Source: Thalassotalea eurytherma (GTDB lineage: Bacteria; Pseudomonadota; Gammaproteobacteria; Enterobacterales; Alteromonadaceae). Taken from it: DNA of 64,000 nucleotides. Under the pieces are notes generated by a model, which was not told the origin of the DNA, did no database searches, and was given only the letters and a program-made list of their open reading frames with translations. A program made the translations under genes and the position numbers. The stretch's first letter is position 1, and each line of letters begins with the position of its first letter. The stretch lies in NCBI RefSeq assembly GCF_030161415.1, contig NZ_BSSU01000007.1:1-64000 (forward strand), in the 5' to 3' direction. This document shows positions 17,384-26,663 of the stretch, piece after piece.

Positions 17384-17575
17384 ATGAAGAAACAACAATC
17401 TATTCTAAAAACATGTCAGAGTGTTTTATGGGCTTTTTTAGGTGTACAAAGTGACATAAATAGAGAACAAGACTTTACACAAGGTAGTGCCTTACAATTC
17501 ATTATTATTGGTATTGTCGCCGTTGTACTTTTTATTGTAGGCTTGATGTGGATAGTGAGCGCGGTATTACCTTAA
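17384..17575 (+). CDS. DUF2970 family small membrane protein
   Basis: Small protein of 63 residues matching DUF2970: SVLWAFLGVQSDINREQDFTQG, then one membrane helix (IIIGIVAVVLFIVGLMWIV). The start was moved from the in-frame ATG-less upstream extension at 17342 to ATG 17384, because the family begins just before the conserved FFGVQ-type motif. The family is widespread in gammaproteobacteria with no known function. It stands alone, convergent with dam. Confidence 0.85.
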   Translation: MKKQQSILKTCQSVLWAFLGVQSDINREQDFTQGSALQFIIIGIVAVVLFIVGLMWIVSAVLP

Positions 17576-17602
17576 CCTTTAAAGTAAACTAACATACAAA
17601 GG

Positions 17603-18424
17603 CTATCGATAGAGTGCTAATAACTCACCGACTTTCTTACGATTACTGCCTTTTTGACTGATCGTACGTGCAACTTTTAGCTTTTTAATTTTTTCAGCGT
17701 GTTCGTAAATTTTGCGTGTCCAAATAGTGTCATGATTGCTAATCAACACCGTCGCTTTATCAACACTCGATGTCACCTCTTCTGCAACATTAGCTAGGTC
17801 AGCCTGTTCATCAAGACCAAAGCCGTTGCCGGCATAACTCGTAAAACTCGCTGTTTTGCTTAACGGCACATAAGGAGGATCGCAATACACTACATCGTTA
17901 GGTTGGACGCGAGCAAATGTTTGTCGGTAACTTTCACAAACAAACGTCGCAGATTGCGCTTTATCAGCAAAAAAGTTTAATTCCTGCTCCGGGAAGTAGG
18001 GTTTCTTGTACTTACCAAAAGGCACATTAAAGCCACCTGATTTGTTGTATCGACATAAGCCGTTGTAACCATGTCGATTCATATACAAAAACATTAATGA
18101 ACGAAAGTAAGGGTCTTTACTCTCGTTAAAGTCTTTTCGGTACTGATAATATATTTCTGACTGGTTATGCTCTGGCGTAAAAAATGCTCTGGCATCTTCA
18201 ATAAAGGCATCAGGCTTTGTTTGTAAAAGGGTATAGAGATTGATTAAGTCTTGATTAATATCGTTGAGCAAATAATGCTTATAATCACTGTTTAAGAAAA
18301 TAGACCCTGCGCCAACAAATGGCTCGATTAACCTATCCCCTTTAGGCAACATTTTATTAATGACATCACTTAAGCTGTATTTACCACCAGCCCACTTCAG
18401 AAATGCTCGCTGTTTTTTCTTCAT
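17603..18424 (-). CDS. dam: DNA adenine methyltransferase Dam (GATC)
   Basis: Amino-methyltransferase of 273 residues that methylates adenine in GATC, guiding mismatch repair and replication timing. The AdoMet motif FLKWAGGKYSL is at residues 8-18, LIEPFVGAGSIFLN follows (about 36-49), and the catalytic DPPYVPLSKTASFTSY sits near residue 180. Length matches E. coli Dam (278). It lies downstream of damX in the aroK-aroB-damX-dam order of enterobacteria and Vibrio. MutL, which relies on Dam-type marking through MutH, is encoded elsewhere in this window. Confidence 0.97.
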   Translation of the reverse strand: MKKKQRAFLKWAGGKYSLSDVINKMLPKGDRLIEPFVGAGSIFLNSDYKHYLLNDINQDLINLYTLLQTKPDAFIEDARAFFTPEHNQSEIYYQYRKDFNESKDPYFRSLMFLYMNRHGYNGLCRYNKSGGFNVPFGKYKKPYFPEQELNFFADKAQSATFVCESYRQTFARVQPNDVVYCDPPYVPLSKTASFTSYAGNGFGLDEQADLANVAEEVTSSVDKATVLISNHDTIWTRKIYEHAEKIKKLKVARTISQKGSNRKKVGELLALYR

Positions 18425-18476
18425 TACAGCCTTAACTGCCTAACACTAACCACAAAGGCTAGATTGTATCGCTAAA

Positions 18477-19808
18477 TTACTTTAATTGGGAGCTTTCAAA
18501 AGCAGAGATTTCATCTTTTATTGCTGAAATATCTTTGATCCAAACATGTCGAGCTAATAAAGATGGCTCTAGCGAAGCCAAAGCTTGCTGCGCTTCAATT
18601 TTCGTTGGATAAATCTCAGATGTTAATACCTGTAGTTGTTTATCTGATAAAAGTCTTTGATAACTTAAGTAGCTTAGGCTTGGAAACTGATTAATAAACG
18701 ATTGTTTAACGGATTCTTGGCTAAAGCCCCCATATTGAATGACATAGCCTTGCTGGCTTATTTTGTATATATCATGCTCAGGATAAAGTGACGGTTTAGT
18801 GACGACTTGCTTTAAACTTTCAGGCTGGCTGATTAGCGGTTCTTTAACTCGTTCTTTTTTTAAATCCGACAAGGTTAATGCGGCCAAAATATCTACTGGT
18901 TTGGCAATTTCTATCGCGGTAACTTCCTCTTCAACACGAATACCATTTAGGGCATTCAATACATCTAGAGGTTGAGCCGCAAGTTGATTAATCGTGTTTA
19001 CCTGTGAATCGGCTTCAGGCGTCAGTATTTCATTAGCCATAACAGGTTTAGTAAGCTCAGTTTCAAGTGATATTGGCTCTGCTGACGTTAGGTTTGAAAA
19101 GTTAAGAACATCCATTTGCCACAAGCTATAAGTCGCAGCCAATAGAAGTCCAGAAAGCGATGCAAATAACGCAGTATACAAAGCGCCTTTAGGCAAAGAA
19201 AAAAGTGTCGTTGGTCTTTTTAGCGCTTTCGATTGTAAATTTATAAGTTGCGCATCGTCTGCCTTTACAATTGTTACTTTGTCCTTAAACAACAGTGCAT
19301 TATCAAAAATAAGGTAGCCTGTTTCTGCGCTGCCGACTAACAGCACTTGGATATCTTGATGACTCTTTTTAGCGATCTGAGCAAGTTGACAAACTTCGTG
19401 AATAATTTGCAAAGACAAGCATTGGCTATGTTCAAGTACTATTGAAATCGCTTGGCGCTGTTTTTTCATCATGTTGATGATACTTACAGACAGTGGCTCT
19501 TCTGGATCAAATAATTGCTCGCCAAAGAGTTGTTCTACAATGCGACAACGCATTTGAATATTATTCAGCTGGCTTGAGCAAGATATATAGGCAAGATTGC
19601 GATTGTTATCGACAGACTCGATATAATGAGAAGCAACATGATTATAAGCGGATTGATCATTACCTAAGACATAAACAGCCGGCGTAGAAAAACGCAATGT
19701 ATAGTCAACGCGAGCATGCACACTAATATTAGTGACTGCTTTAGTATTTTCTTGCGTCTCTACTGTTCTAGCATGAGCGATATGCGTTAAGTTTTTCAAT
19801 GCTGACAT
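18477..19808 (-). CDS. damX: DamX-like SPOR-domain cell division protein
   Basis: Inner-membrane protein of 443 residues. The N-terminal cytoplasmic part (about 40-190) is a degenerate AAA-like module (VYVLGNDQSAYNHVASHYIE). A single membrane helix follows (about 208-228, LYTALFASLSGLLLAATYSLW), then a low-complexity periplasmic stretch, and a C-terminal SPOR domain (about 350-430; GYVIQYGGFSQESVKQSFINQF ... VLTSEIYPTKIEAQQALASL). SPOR domains bind denuded septal peptidoglycan, so the protein should sit at the division site. The neighbours aroB and dam are in the canonical order. Confidence 0.9.
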   Translation of the reverse strand: MSALKNLTHIAHARTVETQENTKAVTNISVHARVDYTLRFSTPAVYVLGNDQSAYNHVASHYIESVDNNRNLAYISCSSQLNNIQMRCRIVEQLFGEQLFDPEEPLSVSIINMMKKQRQAISIVLEHSQCLSLQIIHEVCQLAQIAKKSHQDIQVLLVGSAETGYLIFDNALLFKDKVTIVKADDAQLINLQSKALKRPTTLFSLPKGALYTALFASLSGLLLAATYSLWQMDVLNFSNLTSAEPISLETELTKPVMANEILTPEADSQVNTINQLAAQPLDVLNALNGIRVEEEVTAIEIAKPVDILAALTLSDLKKERVKEPLISQPESLKQVVTKPSLYPEHDIYKISQQGYVIQYGGFSQESVKQSFINQFPSLSYLSYQRLLSDKQLQVLTSEIYPTKIEAQQALASLEPSLLARHVWIKDISAIKDEISAFESSQLK

Positions 19809-19821
19809 AACAAACCTTCTA

Positions 19822-20889
19822 TTAAGACAAAATTTGTTTTAGCACTTCCTCACTTATATCATCGCGAATTTCAGATTGGCCAATCGCTGTTGGTACAATT
19901 AAACGCACCTTACCAGCTAAATTCTTTTTATCACGGCGCATATGTTTGATGAATTCTTCAAAGCCCATTGATGATGGTGCTTTAATTGGTAAATCAAAAT
20001 ACGATATTAACGCTTCAATGCGTCGACAATCTGACGTACTTAACAAATTTAATGTTTCTGCTAATGTCGAAGCAAGTACCATACCAGTTGCCACAGCTTC
20101 GCCATGTAACCAATTACCGTAACCCATTTCCGCTTCAATGGCGTGACCAAAGGTATGTCCTAAGTTTAACAATGCTCGAACACCGGCTTCTGTTTCATCG
20201 CAAGCAACAATGTCAGCTTTGCATTGGCAACAACGCTCGATCATAAACGCTAGTGTTTCTTGGTCGTTCGCCTTAATTTTTTCTTTGTTTTCTTCTAACC
20301 AAGTAAAAAATTCAGCGTCGCCTAAAATGCCATACTTAATAACTTCTGCAATGCCTGCATTAAATTCCCGAATAGGGAGTGTCGATAGACTGTCGGTATC
20401 TATAACAACGGCTTTAGGTTGATAGAAAGCACCTATCATGTTTTTCCCTAAAGGATGATTAACGGCAGTTTTACCACCAACAGAAGAGTCCACTTGCGAT
20501 AACACTGTGGTAGGTACCTGAATAAAATCTATGCCTCGTTGGTAACAAGCTGCAGCAAAGCCCGTAATATCACCGATCACACCGCCACCTAAAGCAATCA
20601 TGGTCGTGTCTCGACCATGAGCATTAGCTAGCATATGCGACATGATTTTATCAAAGTTAGCGAGTGTTTTTTCAGCTTCACCATCAGGTAATATGACTTC
20701 ATCTACATTGAAATCAACAAGCTGTTTTTTAAGTTTTGCTAAATATAACGGAGCAACAACGTCGTTTGTGACGATACAAACACGTGTTGATTTGATATGG
20801 GAGTGAATTGGGCCATTGGTAGACAATAGCCCAGTATCTATATAAATGGGGTAACTGCGATCTTCCAGATCAACAACTAAAGTAGCCAT
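19822..20889 (-). CDS. aroB: 3-dehydroquinate synthase
   Basis: Shikimate-pathway enzyme of 355 residues that converts DAHP to 3-dehydroquinate using NAD and a divalent metal. Visible motifs: [36 protein letters not shown] (NAD and phosphate binding), [17 protein letters not shown], and the metal ligands in [11 protein letters not shown] and [10 protein letters not shown]. Length is normal for the family (E. coli 362). It is separated by 3 bases from aroK upstream and 13 from damX downstream, so these are one transcription unit. Confidence 0.98.
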   Translation of the reverse strand: MATLVVDLEDRSYPIYIDTGLLSTNGPIHSHIKSTRVCIVTNDVVAPLYLAKLKKQLVDFNVDEVILPDGEAEKTLANFDKIMSHMLANAHGRDTTMIALGGGVIGDITGFAAACYQRGIDFIQVPTTVLSQVDSSVGGKTAVNHPLGKNMIGAFYQPKAVVIDTDSLSTLPIREFNAGIAEVIKYGILGDAEFFTWLEENKEKIKANDQETLAFMIERCCQCKADIVACDETEAGVRALLNLGHTFGHAIEAEMGYGNWLHGEAVATGMVLASTLAETLNLLSTSDCRRIEALISYFDLPIKAPSSMGFEEFIKHMRRDKKNLAGKVRLIVPTAIGQSEIRDDISEEVLKQILS

Positions 20890-20892
20890 TTA

Positions 20893-21411
20893 TTAAAAGT
20901 CTAATTTCTCAACAATTTTATTAGCAACAACTTTAGCGCTTTGATCGTCGGTTTGAACAACGACATCGGCGACTTCTTCATAAAGTGGATTGCGTTCTTT
21001 TGCCAAATTTTCTAAAACAGTTCTCGGTTCTTCTTTTGTTTGTAAAAGAGGACGGCGACGATCACGCTGTGTACGTGCTACTTGTTTGTCAATTGTTGTT
21101 TCTAGGTATACAACAATGCCGCGTGCCGATAATCGATTGCGAACTAAACTACTCACTACAGATCCGCCACCAGTTGCAAGTACAATACCTTGCATACCAG
21201 TCAAATCATCAATTACTGACTCTTCTCTTTTGCGAAAACCTTCTTCACCTTCAAGATCAAATACCCATGCAATGTCAGCACCTGTGCGGCGCTCGATTTC
21301 CTGATCAGAATCAAAAAATTCTAAATGCAACTTATCTGCTAATTCTCTACCGATGGTACTTTTGCCGGCACCCATTGGGCCAACAAGGAAAATATTACGC
21401 TTCTCTGCCAT
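20893..21411 (-). CDS. aroK: shikimate kinase I
   Basis: Cytoplasmic kinase of 172 residues phosphorylating shikimate at O3. Walker A is GPMGAGKST (about 11-19). Shikimate-binding residues lie in [20 protein letters not shown] (Asp and Arg) and the GG of ATGGGSV. The lid is RDRRRPLLQ. It matches E. coli AroK in length (173). It is first in the aroK-aroB-damX-dam unit, downstream of the pil operon on the same strand with a 300-bp gap that carries its promoter and a candidate pilQ terminator. Confidence 0.98.
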   Translation of the reverse strand: MAEKRNIFLVGPMGAGKSTIGRELADKLHLEFFDSDQEIERRTGADIAWVFDLEGEEGFRKREESVIDDLTGMQGIVLATGGGSVVSSLVRNRLSARGIVVYLETTIDKQVARTQRDRRRPLLQTKEEPRTVLENLAKERNPLYEEVADVVVQTDDQSAKVVANKIVEKLDF

Positions 21412-21711
21412 TTTCGACTTACTTACAACTCTTAAATTATTTGATTTAGGGTAAGAGGGAACTCCCTCGAGATTTTTTCAAGGGCGCAATTATCGCAATT
21501 GTTGAGGGTAAAAAGCAAGTAAGTGTTTATAAAAGTATCTACTTACTTGAGAATTCAAGTACTAGGCTATTAATCGCAACATAAAAAACAAATATTTATC
21601 AGCAGCTTACACAAGGATAACAATAAGATTCTATGTCTGGTTTAATCCATTATAGTCGGAAGAAATTGGGCGAACGATAAAGGTTTCGCCCGATTATTTA
21701 ACCTCGTTCGA
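21412..21711. other. 300-bp gap between pilQ and aroK
   Basis: AT-rich non-coding stretch. It should hold the aroK promoter on the minus strand, though I could not pick one pair of boxes with confidence. Near pilQ it contains the GGGCGAA/TTCGCCC hairpin described separately. No ORF, tRNA or repeat was recognised. Confidence 0.5.
21668..21691 (-). terminator. possible terminator after pilQ
   Basis: GGGCGAA (21668-21674) pairs with TTCGCCC (21685-21691) across a ten-base loop. On the minus strand it is followed only by AATTTCTTCC, so the U tract is weak. It lies 20 bases past the pilQ stop. Confidence 0.5.
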
Positions 21712-23766
21712 TTAAAAACGCTCGGTTACAATGCGCGGTGTTACGAAAATCAGTAACTCTTTTTTCTCACTGAAGTTGTTGGTATTTCTAAACGCCCAGC
21801 CAAAATAAGGGATGTCACCTAACACTGGAACTTTAGAAACTGAGTTAACGATAGACTGTTGGTAGATGCCACCTAATACAATCGTTTCACCATTATTTAC
21901 CAACACCTGTGTACCTATGCGTTGAGTATCAACCGCAGGAGCACTGCCATTTGAAACTTCAGATACTGTATCTTGCGTTACGATTAGGTCAAGAATAATA
22001 CGATCATCTGGCGTAATGTGTGGCGTAACAGTCAAACTTAAAACAGCCTTTTTAAATTGTGTCGTCGTTGCACCACTTGAAGCAGCTTCTTGATAAGGTA
22101 TTTCTACACCTTGCTCAATGTATGCTTGTTTTTGATTCGACGTAGTAATACGCGGACTCGCAATAATTTCACCTTTATTTTCTCGCTCTAACGCACTTAA
22201 TTCTAAGTCGAGAATCGTACCATCAGCTAGGCGTGCTACTTGAAAGGCGATACTACCTGCTGGATTTGCGACAGGTAAGTTAACATTCATTCGGTCATTT
22301 ATACTTGGGACTGATCCAGCACCTGCCGATTCATTACCTTCAACAGAGCCCGACGAGCTATTTTCACCATTTGTACTGGTTACGCCCCAACGAATACCAA
22401 TCTCTTCATTTATATTATCTTTAACGGTCACCATTCTTGATTCAATGACGACTTGACGGATTGGAATATCAAGAACAGTGACCATACGCTTGATATCTTC
22501 AATACTTTTTGCAGTATCGCGAATAAGCAATGTATTGGTACGTTCATCTACACTTACGCTGCCGCGTGGCGATAGGATGCTGTTTTCTTCGGTTTTAACT
22601 AAGTTAGCAATATCAGCTGCTTTAGCATAATTAACTTGCACATATTCAGAGTATAGCGGTGCTAACTCAGCAACCTGCTGCTTAGCTTGTAAGTCTCTTG
22701 CTTCTCGAGCGGCTAATTCATCACTTGGCGCAACCATAAGGATGTTGCCTTCCATGCGTTTATCTAGCCCTTTAACTTTTAAAATAATATCAAGTGCTTG
22801 GTCCCAAGGAACACCATCTAAACGTAACGTAATATTACCACTTACCGTATCACTAGTGACTAAGTTAAAACCGTTGTAGTCAGCGATAATCTGCAAAACT
22901 GTGCGCACAGAAACGTCTTGGAAGTTCAAAGAAATTGCGCGACCAGTAAAGTCATCACTATCACCTAAATAGCCAGGTACCTTTTCTTCCTTAACAACGG
23001 CTAACGAAAATACATTTCCAACTTGCTGATGTTTAAAGGTAAATGCACCTTCAATATCAACAACTAAACGAGCGTTTCTGCCATCTTTAAAGGTTTCAAT
23101 GCCTGTAACAACCGTACCAAAATCGGTTACATCTAACTTATAAAGTAGGTCTTCAGCAATTTCCGTGTTGTGAAATTCAATAAATAATTTACCAAGCTTA
23201 TCGCTTACATCGACAGCGACCATTGAGTCTTCAAGAAAAACTAAAACCTGCGCTTCATCATTACGACCTTTTCTAAAGTCGATGGTGTCTACTCGGTTAA
23301 TGAAGTTACTGCCAACAGGGCTAATTTTGGTTACTGGTGAATCTTTAACCGCTTTATTTAACAACAAAGAGAAAGTATTTTGACTTTGCTTTACGTCGAA
23401 AATACTGAGCGTATTTAAATGAATAGTCGCAACAACGTTACCCGCTAACTTCTGCACTGAAACATGATTTACACCAGCATGCTCGATAACAGTATCAGCT
23501 AATTTTTCATCAAAGCTATCTGCTTCAAAGGTAATTTTAATTTGTGCTGGCGACATAAAGGTACGCACACTTGGCTGAACAGAGATGGTTTCTGACAAAC
23601 TAAAGCGCAATTCTATTTCGTCATTTTGCAGCGTGTTATAAGAAATGCCCGTTAATTGACTGGCAAATAGAGAAAACGGTAAAAATAGCAATGACGCCAT
23701 TACCAACGTTCTCATTGCTCGAATTTTTTGCATTAAATTATTCTTATTCATAATATTATCTAACAA
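21712..23766 (-). CDS. pilQ: type IV pilus secretin PilQ
   Basis: Outer-membrane secretin of 684 residues forming the pilus pore. After a signal peptide (LVMASLLFLPFSLFAS) come two AMIN-type peptidoglycan-binding regions (about 35-265), an STN/N0 domain (about 285-340; ISLNFQDVSVRTVLQIIADYNG), an N1 domain (about 370-435), and the secretin barrel (IASPRITTSNQKQAYIEQG, VPVLGDIPYFGWAF, ELLIFVTPRIV). The start is TTG 23766, with GGGAAG placed correctly upstream; the next ATG (23751) is too far from any ribosome site. It is the last gene of pilMNOPQ. Confidence 0.97.
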   Translation of the reverse strand: MLDNIMNKNNLMQKIRAMRTLVMASLLFLPFSLFASQLTGISYNTLQNDEIELRFSLSETISVQPSVRTFMSPAQIKITFEADSFDEKLADTVIEHAGVNHVSVQKLAGNVVATIHLNTLSIFDVKQSQNTFSLLLNKAVKDSPVTKISPVGSNFINRVDTIDFRKGRNDEAQVLVFLEDSMVAVDVSDKLGKLFIEFHNTEIAEDLLYKLDVTDFGTVVTGIETFKDGRNARLVVDIEGAFTFKHQQVGNVFSLAVVKEEKVPGYLGDSDDFTGRAISLNFQDVSVRTVLQIIADYNGFNLVTSDTVSGNITLRLDGVPWDQALDIILKVKGLDKRMEGNILMVAPSDELAAREARDLQAKQQVAELAPLYSEYVQVNYAKAADIANLVKTEENSILSPRGSVSVDERTNTLLIRDTAKSIEDIKRMVTVLDIPIRQVVIESRMVTVKDNINEEIGIRWGVTSTNGENSSSGSVEGNESAGAGSVPSINDRMNVNLPVANPAGSIAFQVARLADGTILDLELSALERENKGEIIASPRITTSNQKQAYIEQGVEIPYQEAASSGATTTQFKKAVLSLTVTPHITPDDRIILDLIVTQDTVSEVSNGSAPAVDTQRIGTQVLVNNGETIVLGGIYQQSIVNSVSKVPVLGDIPYFGWAFRNTNNFSEKKELLIFVTPRIVTERF

Positions 23767-23767
23767 G

Positions 23768-24307
23768 TTACTTCCCTTGCCCTTGTGACTCTACATCGCT
23801 CATTGCAATAGTAGTTTCTCTTTCTGACCAACAACCCGTGCCATCAGGAATTAATTCAATTACTGTAACATAGTCGTCAGTTACACCAGTAATACGGCCA
23901 TGATATAGGCCTAAATAGCTATCAATGGTGACTCGATGTAAGGTTGCGTCTGAGGCTTCAACTAATGCCCATGTTACACCAAGCTCACCTAAAGTGCCTC
24001 GCATTGTTAAGCTACTAATCGCATACTTTTCAAGTGGTTGCTTACGACGACGAGGATCTGGACTTAAACACCCTGCCATTTGTTGCATTTTTTCTTGAAT
24101 AGCTTCTGGTTGCGGCTCAACAAAAGGGCTTCTTAAGGATTGTGCTGAATATTCAAAGTGATTAAACGGCATAATTTCTGGCATCGGTTGCACATAATTC
24201 GTCGTGTTTTGCTTTACCTGTTCGGTATAAGCCTGCAAGTCGCTATGATCACCAAAACAGCCACTTAATGCCAAAAGGGAAATAGATGTCATCAAGGTTT
24301 TTTTCAT
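23768..24307 (-). CDS. pilP: type IV pilus inner-membrane lipoprotein PilP
   Basis: Lipoprotein of 179 residues linking the PilMNO inner-membrane complex to PilQ. The signal ends LLALSGC with the lipidated Cys at 17. The C-terminal beta domain (about 90-170) carries LEKYAISSLTMRGTLGELGVTWALVEASD and VTIDSYLGLYHGRITGVTDDYVTVIELIPDG, typical of PilP. Its ATG overlaps the pilO stop by 4 bp, and pilQ begins one base after its stop. Confidence 0.96.
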   Translation of the reverse strand: MKKTLMTSISLLALSGCFGDHSDLQAYTEQVKQNTTNYVQPMPEIMPFNHFEYSAQSLRSPFVEPQPEAIQEKMQQMAGCLSPDPRRRKQPLEKYAISSLTMRGTLGELGVTWALVEASDATLHRVTIDSYLGLYHGRITGVTDDYVTVIELIPDGTGCWSERETTIAMSDVESQGQGK

Positions 24308-24897
24308 GATTGACTCTCCCGATAACGATACGTTTTAGCTTGAATCTTTAACGTAAGGATATCTTTGTTTTGGTCGTTAATTGTCATTTTAAAATCTTGA
24401 ATCGTGACAATCCTTGGTAACCCAGCGATTTTAGATACAAAATTACCAAAGTCATGATAATTACCAACAACTTCAATATCGATTGGTAACTCTACGTAAA
24501 TTTCCTGAATAATTTCAGGTTGCCAATTAATATGCTTAAAGTTCAAGCCACTCGTTGTGCCCACAAAAGTGATGTCATCTAATAAGCCAGGTGTTTCATG
24601 ACTTTCAGGTAAACTTTTTAGTTGGGTGGCAAACATAGCTTCAGCATCTTCCATTTGCTGCTGGAAGGTCTCTAAGTTTGCAGCGATATGGTATTTTGCT
24701 TGATACTCTTGTTTTAATGTTTGTTCTTGTTGCGCGGTGTTTTCTAAGTTTTTAATTTTATCGCTCACAACAAGGAAAAAGCCTAATGCTAAAGTAAGTA
24801 CCGATAAGAAAACGGCTAGCATTATTTTTGCAGCTTTCGGCCATTGCCCAATATTATCAAGCTCAAGGTTGTCGAATTGCGAAAGATCGATATTCAC
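24304..24897 (-). CDS. pilO: type IV pilus assembly protein PilO
   Basis: Bitopic inner-membrane protein of 197 residues. It has a short cytoplasmic N-terminus, one helix (about 25-45, IMLAVFLSVLTLALGFFLVV), a coiled coil (about 46-85; KNLENTAQQEQTLKQEYQAKY), and a ferredoxin-like periplasmic domain with the LPIDIEVVGNYHDFGNFVSKIAGLPRIVTI segment that defines PilO. It heterodimerises with PilN. Start and stop overlap pilN by 1 base and pilP by 4 bases. Confidence 0.96.
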   Translation of the reverse strand: MNIDLSQFDNLELDNIGQWPKAAKIMLAVFLSVLTLALGFFLVVSDKIKNLENTAQQEQTLKQEYQAKYHIAANLETFQQQMEDAEAMFATQLKSLPESHETPGLLDDITFVGTTSGLNFKHINWQPEIIQEIYVELPIDIEVVGNYHDFGNFVSKIAGLPRIVTIQDFKMTINDQNKDILTLKIQAKTYRYRESQS

Positions 24898-25472
24898 TAA
24901 TTAGCTCCTTGAGTTTGTGGTTGAGTATCATTAATACCTTTGATGCGAATCTTCATTTTAAAGTTACTGAGTAACTTACTTTTCTTATCGTCATTTACAA
25001 TTGATTCGAGATTTGCATCCGTTAATAAATCTGAACGCTCTATCGCTCTCATCATGTTAGCTAAATGGTTATTCGATTCACTTTTGCCGATAACCTCAAG
25101 CATATTTGCTTTTTTCTCAAGGCTAGTTAAATAAACACCAGTAGGTACAAGTTGAGCGAGTTCATCAAGCACCTGCGTACCGACATTTCGGCTTAACTGT
25201 AATTGCTCAACAACAGCAATACGTTTTTCTAACTCTGATTTCTTTTCCTTTAACGATTGAATTTCACCAATGCGAATATCAAGCTTTTGGATCTCTGTTT
25301 GCAAATACTGGTTACGCTTCAGTTGACCGTCAATTCTTAACTGATAAAACTCACCAATTAGCCATACGATTGCCAACGCACAAACCACAACAGCTGCGAG
25401 TCCAGTAAAGTACTCTCGTTGTTTTGCCTTTTGCGCTTCTTCACGCCACGGGAGAAGGTTTATATATGCCAT
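24897..25472 (-). CDS. pilN: type IV pilus assembly protein PilN
   Basis: Bitopic inner-membrane protein of 191 residues. The N-terminal INLLPWREE motif (residues 4-12) is the peptide that docks into cytoplasmic PilM. It is followed by a membrane helix (about 24-41), a coiled coil (about 50-95) and a periplasmic domain (VPTGVYLTSLEKKANMLEVIGKSESNNHLANMMRAIERS). Its ATG lies inside pilM, a 13-bp overlap. The PilM-binding motif is intact. Confidence 0.97.
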   Translation of the reverse strand: MAYINLLPWREEAQKAKQREYFTGLAAVVVCALAIVWLIGEFYQLRIDGQLKRNQYLQTEIQKLDIRIGEIQSLKEKKSELEKRIAVVEQLQLSRNVGTQVLDELAQLVPTGVYLTSLEKKANMLEVIGKSESNNHLANMMRAIERSDLLTDANLESIVNDDKKSKLLSNFKMKIRIKGINDTQPQTQGAN

Positions 25473-26539
25473 GGGCTAAAACTCCTCATTGCCAAGCCTG
25501 CTGCAACCATAAGTTGTGGCTCAACACTGGCCAATAAATTTTTATCTACCGACTCTGCCACCATCATTTCTTTGAACGGCTGTGCGATTACGGTATGCAC
25601 CCCTAACTCATCAGCTAGTAAGGTTTGTAATCCTTCAACCATCGCCGTACCACCGGATACAACTAAATAGTCGACTTTGCTCTTACCGCTTGAGGTTAAA
25701 AACATTTGAATGGCCCTGCGCACCTGTTGGACAAGCATCGTGTGAAACGGTGCAAGCACTTCAAAAGTATAATTTGGCGGTAACTCTTTAGAGATTTTTG
25801 CTAATTCAGCTTCTTCAAAAGATTTATTGTAGTAAGAAACAATCGAGCGAGTGTACTGTTCGCCACCAAATAGTTGGTCACGACTGTAAATATGCTGGCC
25901 TTTATCTGTCGCGGAAAACAGCATCATCGTTGCACCAATATCAACAATGGCAACAACTTTCTCTTCTGCATCGCTTGGTAATAGAGGTAAGCACAGATCG
26001 TAAGAACGACTCACTGCATAAGATTCAATATCAATGACTTTAGTTTGAAAGCCACCCGACGCTAACGCTGAGACACGCGCTTCGACTGACTCAGTGCGGG
26101 CTGCACTTAATAATACGTTTACCTTGCTTGGATCTGATTCGTTTACGTCGAGGGTTTCGAAGTCAAGACTAACTTCATCTAACGGGTAAGGAATTAAGCT
26201 ATCGGCTTCAATTTCAATTTGGTTCGCCAGTTCTTCTTCCGTTAAGTTAACATCCATATAAATCACTTTCGTGATCACTGTTTGACCTGAAACAGCAGCA
26301 GAAGCCTGATTAACCTTTGCGGCTATTTTTTTTCTAACTTTGGAGAGAATTTTACCAACGGCTTCTATATCTTGGATTTCCCTGTCGATAACTGCGCCAC
26401 GTGGCATAGCTTCAACCGCTATAGCCTCTAAGGTATAGCCATCGGTACCTTGCCCTAGCAATACTGCTTTGATACTGTGAGAGCCAATATCAATGCCCAC
26501 CATCATCGGTGCTTTCTTTTTCCATAGGCTGCTTAGCAT
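25460..26539 (-). CDS. pilM: type IV pilus ATPase-fold protein PilM
   Basis: Cytoplasmic actin-like protein of 359 residues that binds PilN's N-terminal peptide. Nucleotide-site motifs: GIDIGSHSIKAVLL (about 15-28), VAIVDIGATMMLFSA (about 181-195) and VVSGGTAMVEGLQTLLAD near 290. It is first of pilMNOPQ and is divergent from mrcA across a 124-bp gap, an arrangement conserved in many gammaproteobacteria. The start has AGGAC four bases upstream. Confidence 0.97.
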   Translation of the reverse strand: MLSSLWKKKAPMMVGIDIGSHSIKAVLLGQGTDGYTLEAIAVEAMPRGAVIDREIQDIEAVGKILSKVRKKIAAKVNQASAAVSGQTVITKVIYMDVNLTEEELANQIEIEADSLIPYPLDEVSLDFETLDVNESDPSKVNVLLSAARTESVEARVSALASGGFQTKVIDIESYAVSRSYDLCLPLLPSDAEEKVVAIVDIGATMMLFSATDKGQHIYSRDQLFGGEQYTRSIVSYYNKSFEEAELAKISKELPPNYTFEVLAPFHTMLVQQVRRAIQMFLTSSGKSKVDYLVVSGGTAMVEGLQTLLADELGVHTVIAQPFKEMMVAESVDKNLLASVEPQLMVAAGLAMRSFSPWHI

Positions 26540-26663
26540 AACGTCCTACTAGCTTTTTTTATAATTATTTATAACACTTTATGTGTATAAATACATTTAT
26601 TACATGGTTTTACACGATATACTAGCGATATCTGTATTTTTTAACAAATATTAGGCTTAATTT
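26540..26663. promoter_or_regulatory. divergent pilM/mrcA promoter region
   Basis: Very AT-rich 124-bp gap between two divergent genes, so both promoters are here. A TATACT at about 26619 could be the -10 for mrcA; its -35 is not clear. Assignment rests mainly on position. Confidence 0.45.

Noticed and set aside
20985-21449. 154-residue plus-strand ORF over aroK
   Set aside because: Shadow of the certain aroK gene in another frame; Leu/Gln/Cys-rich composition is typical of antisense reading.
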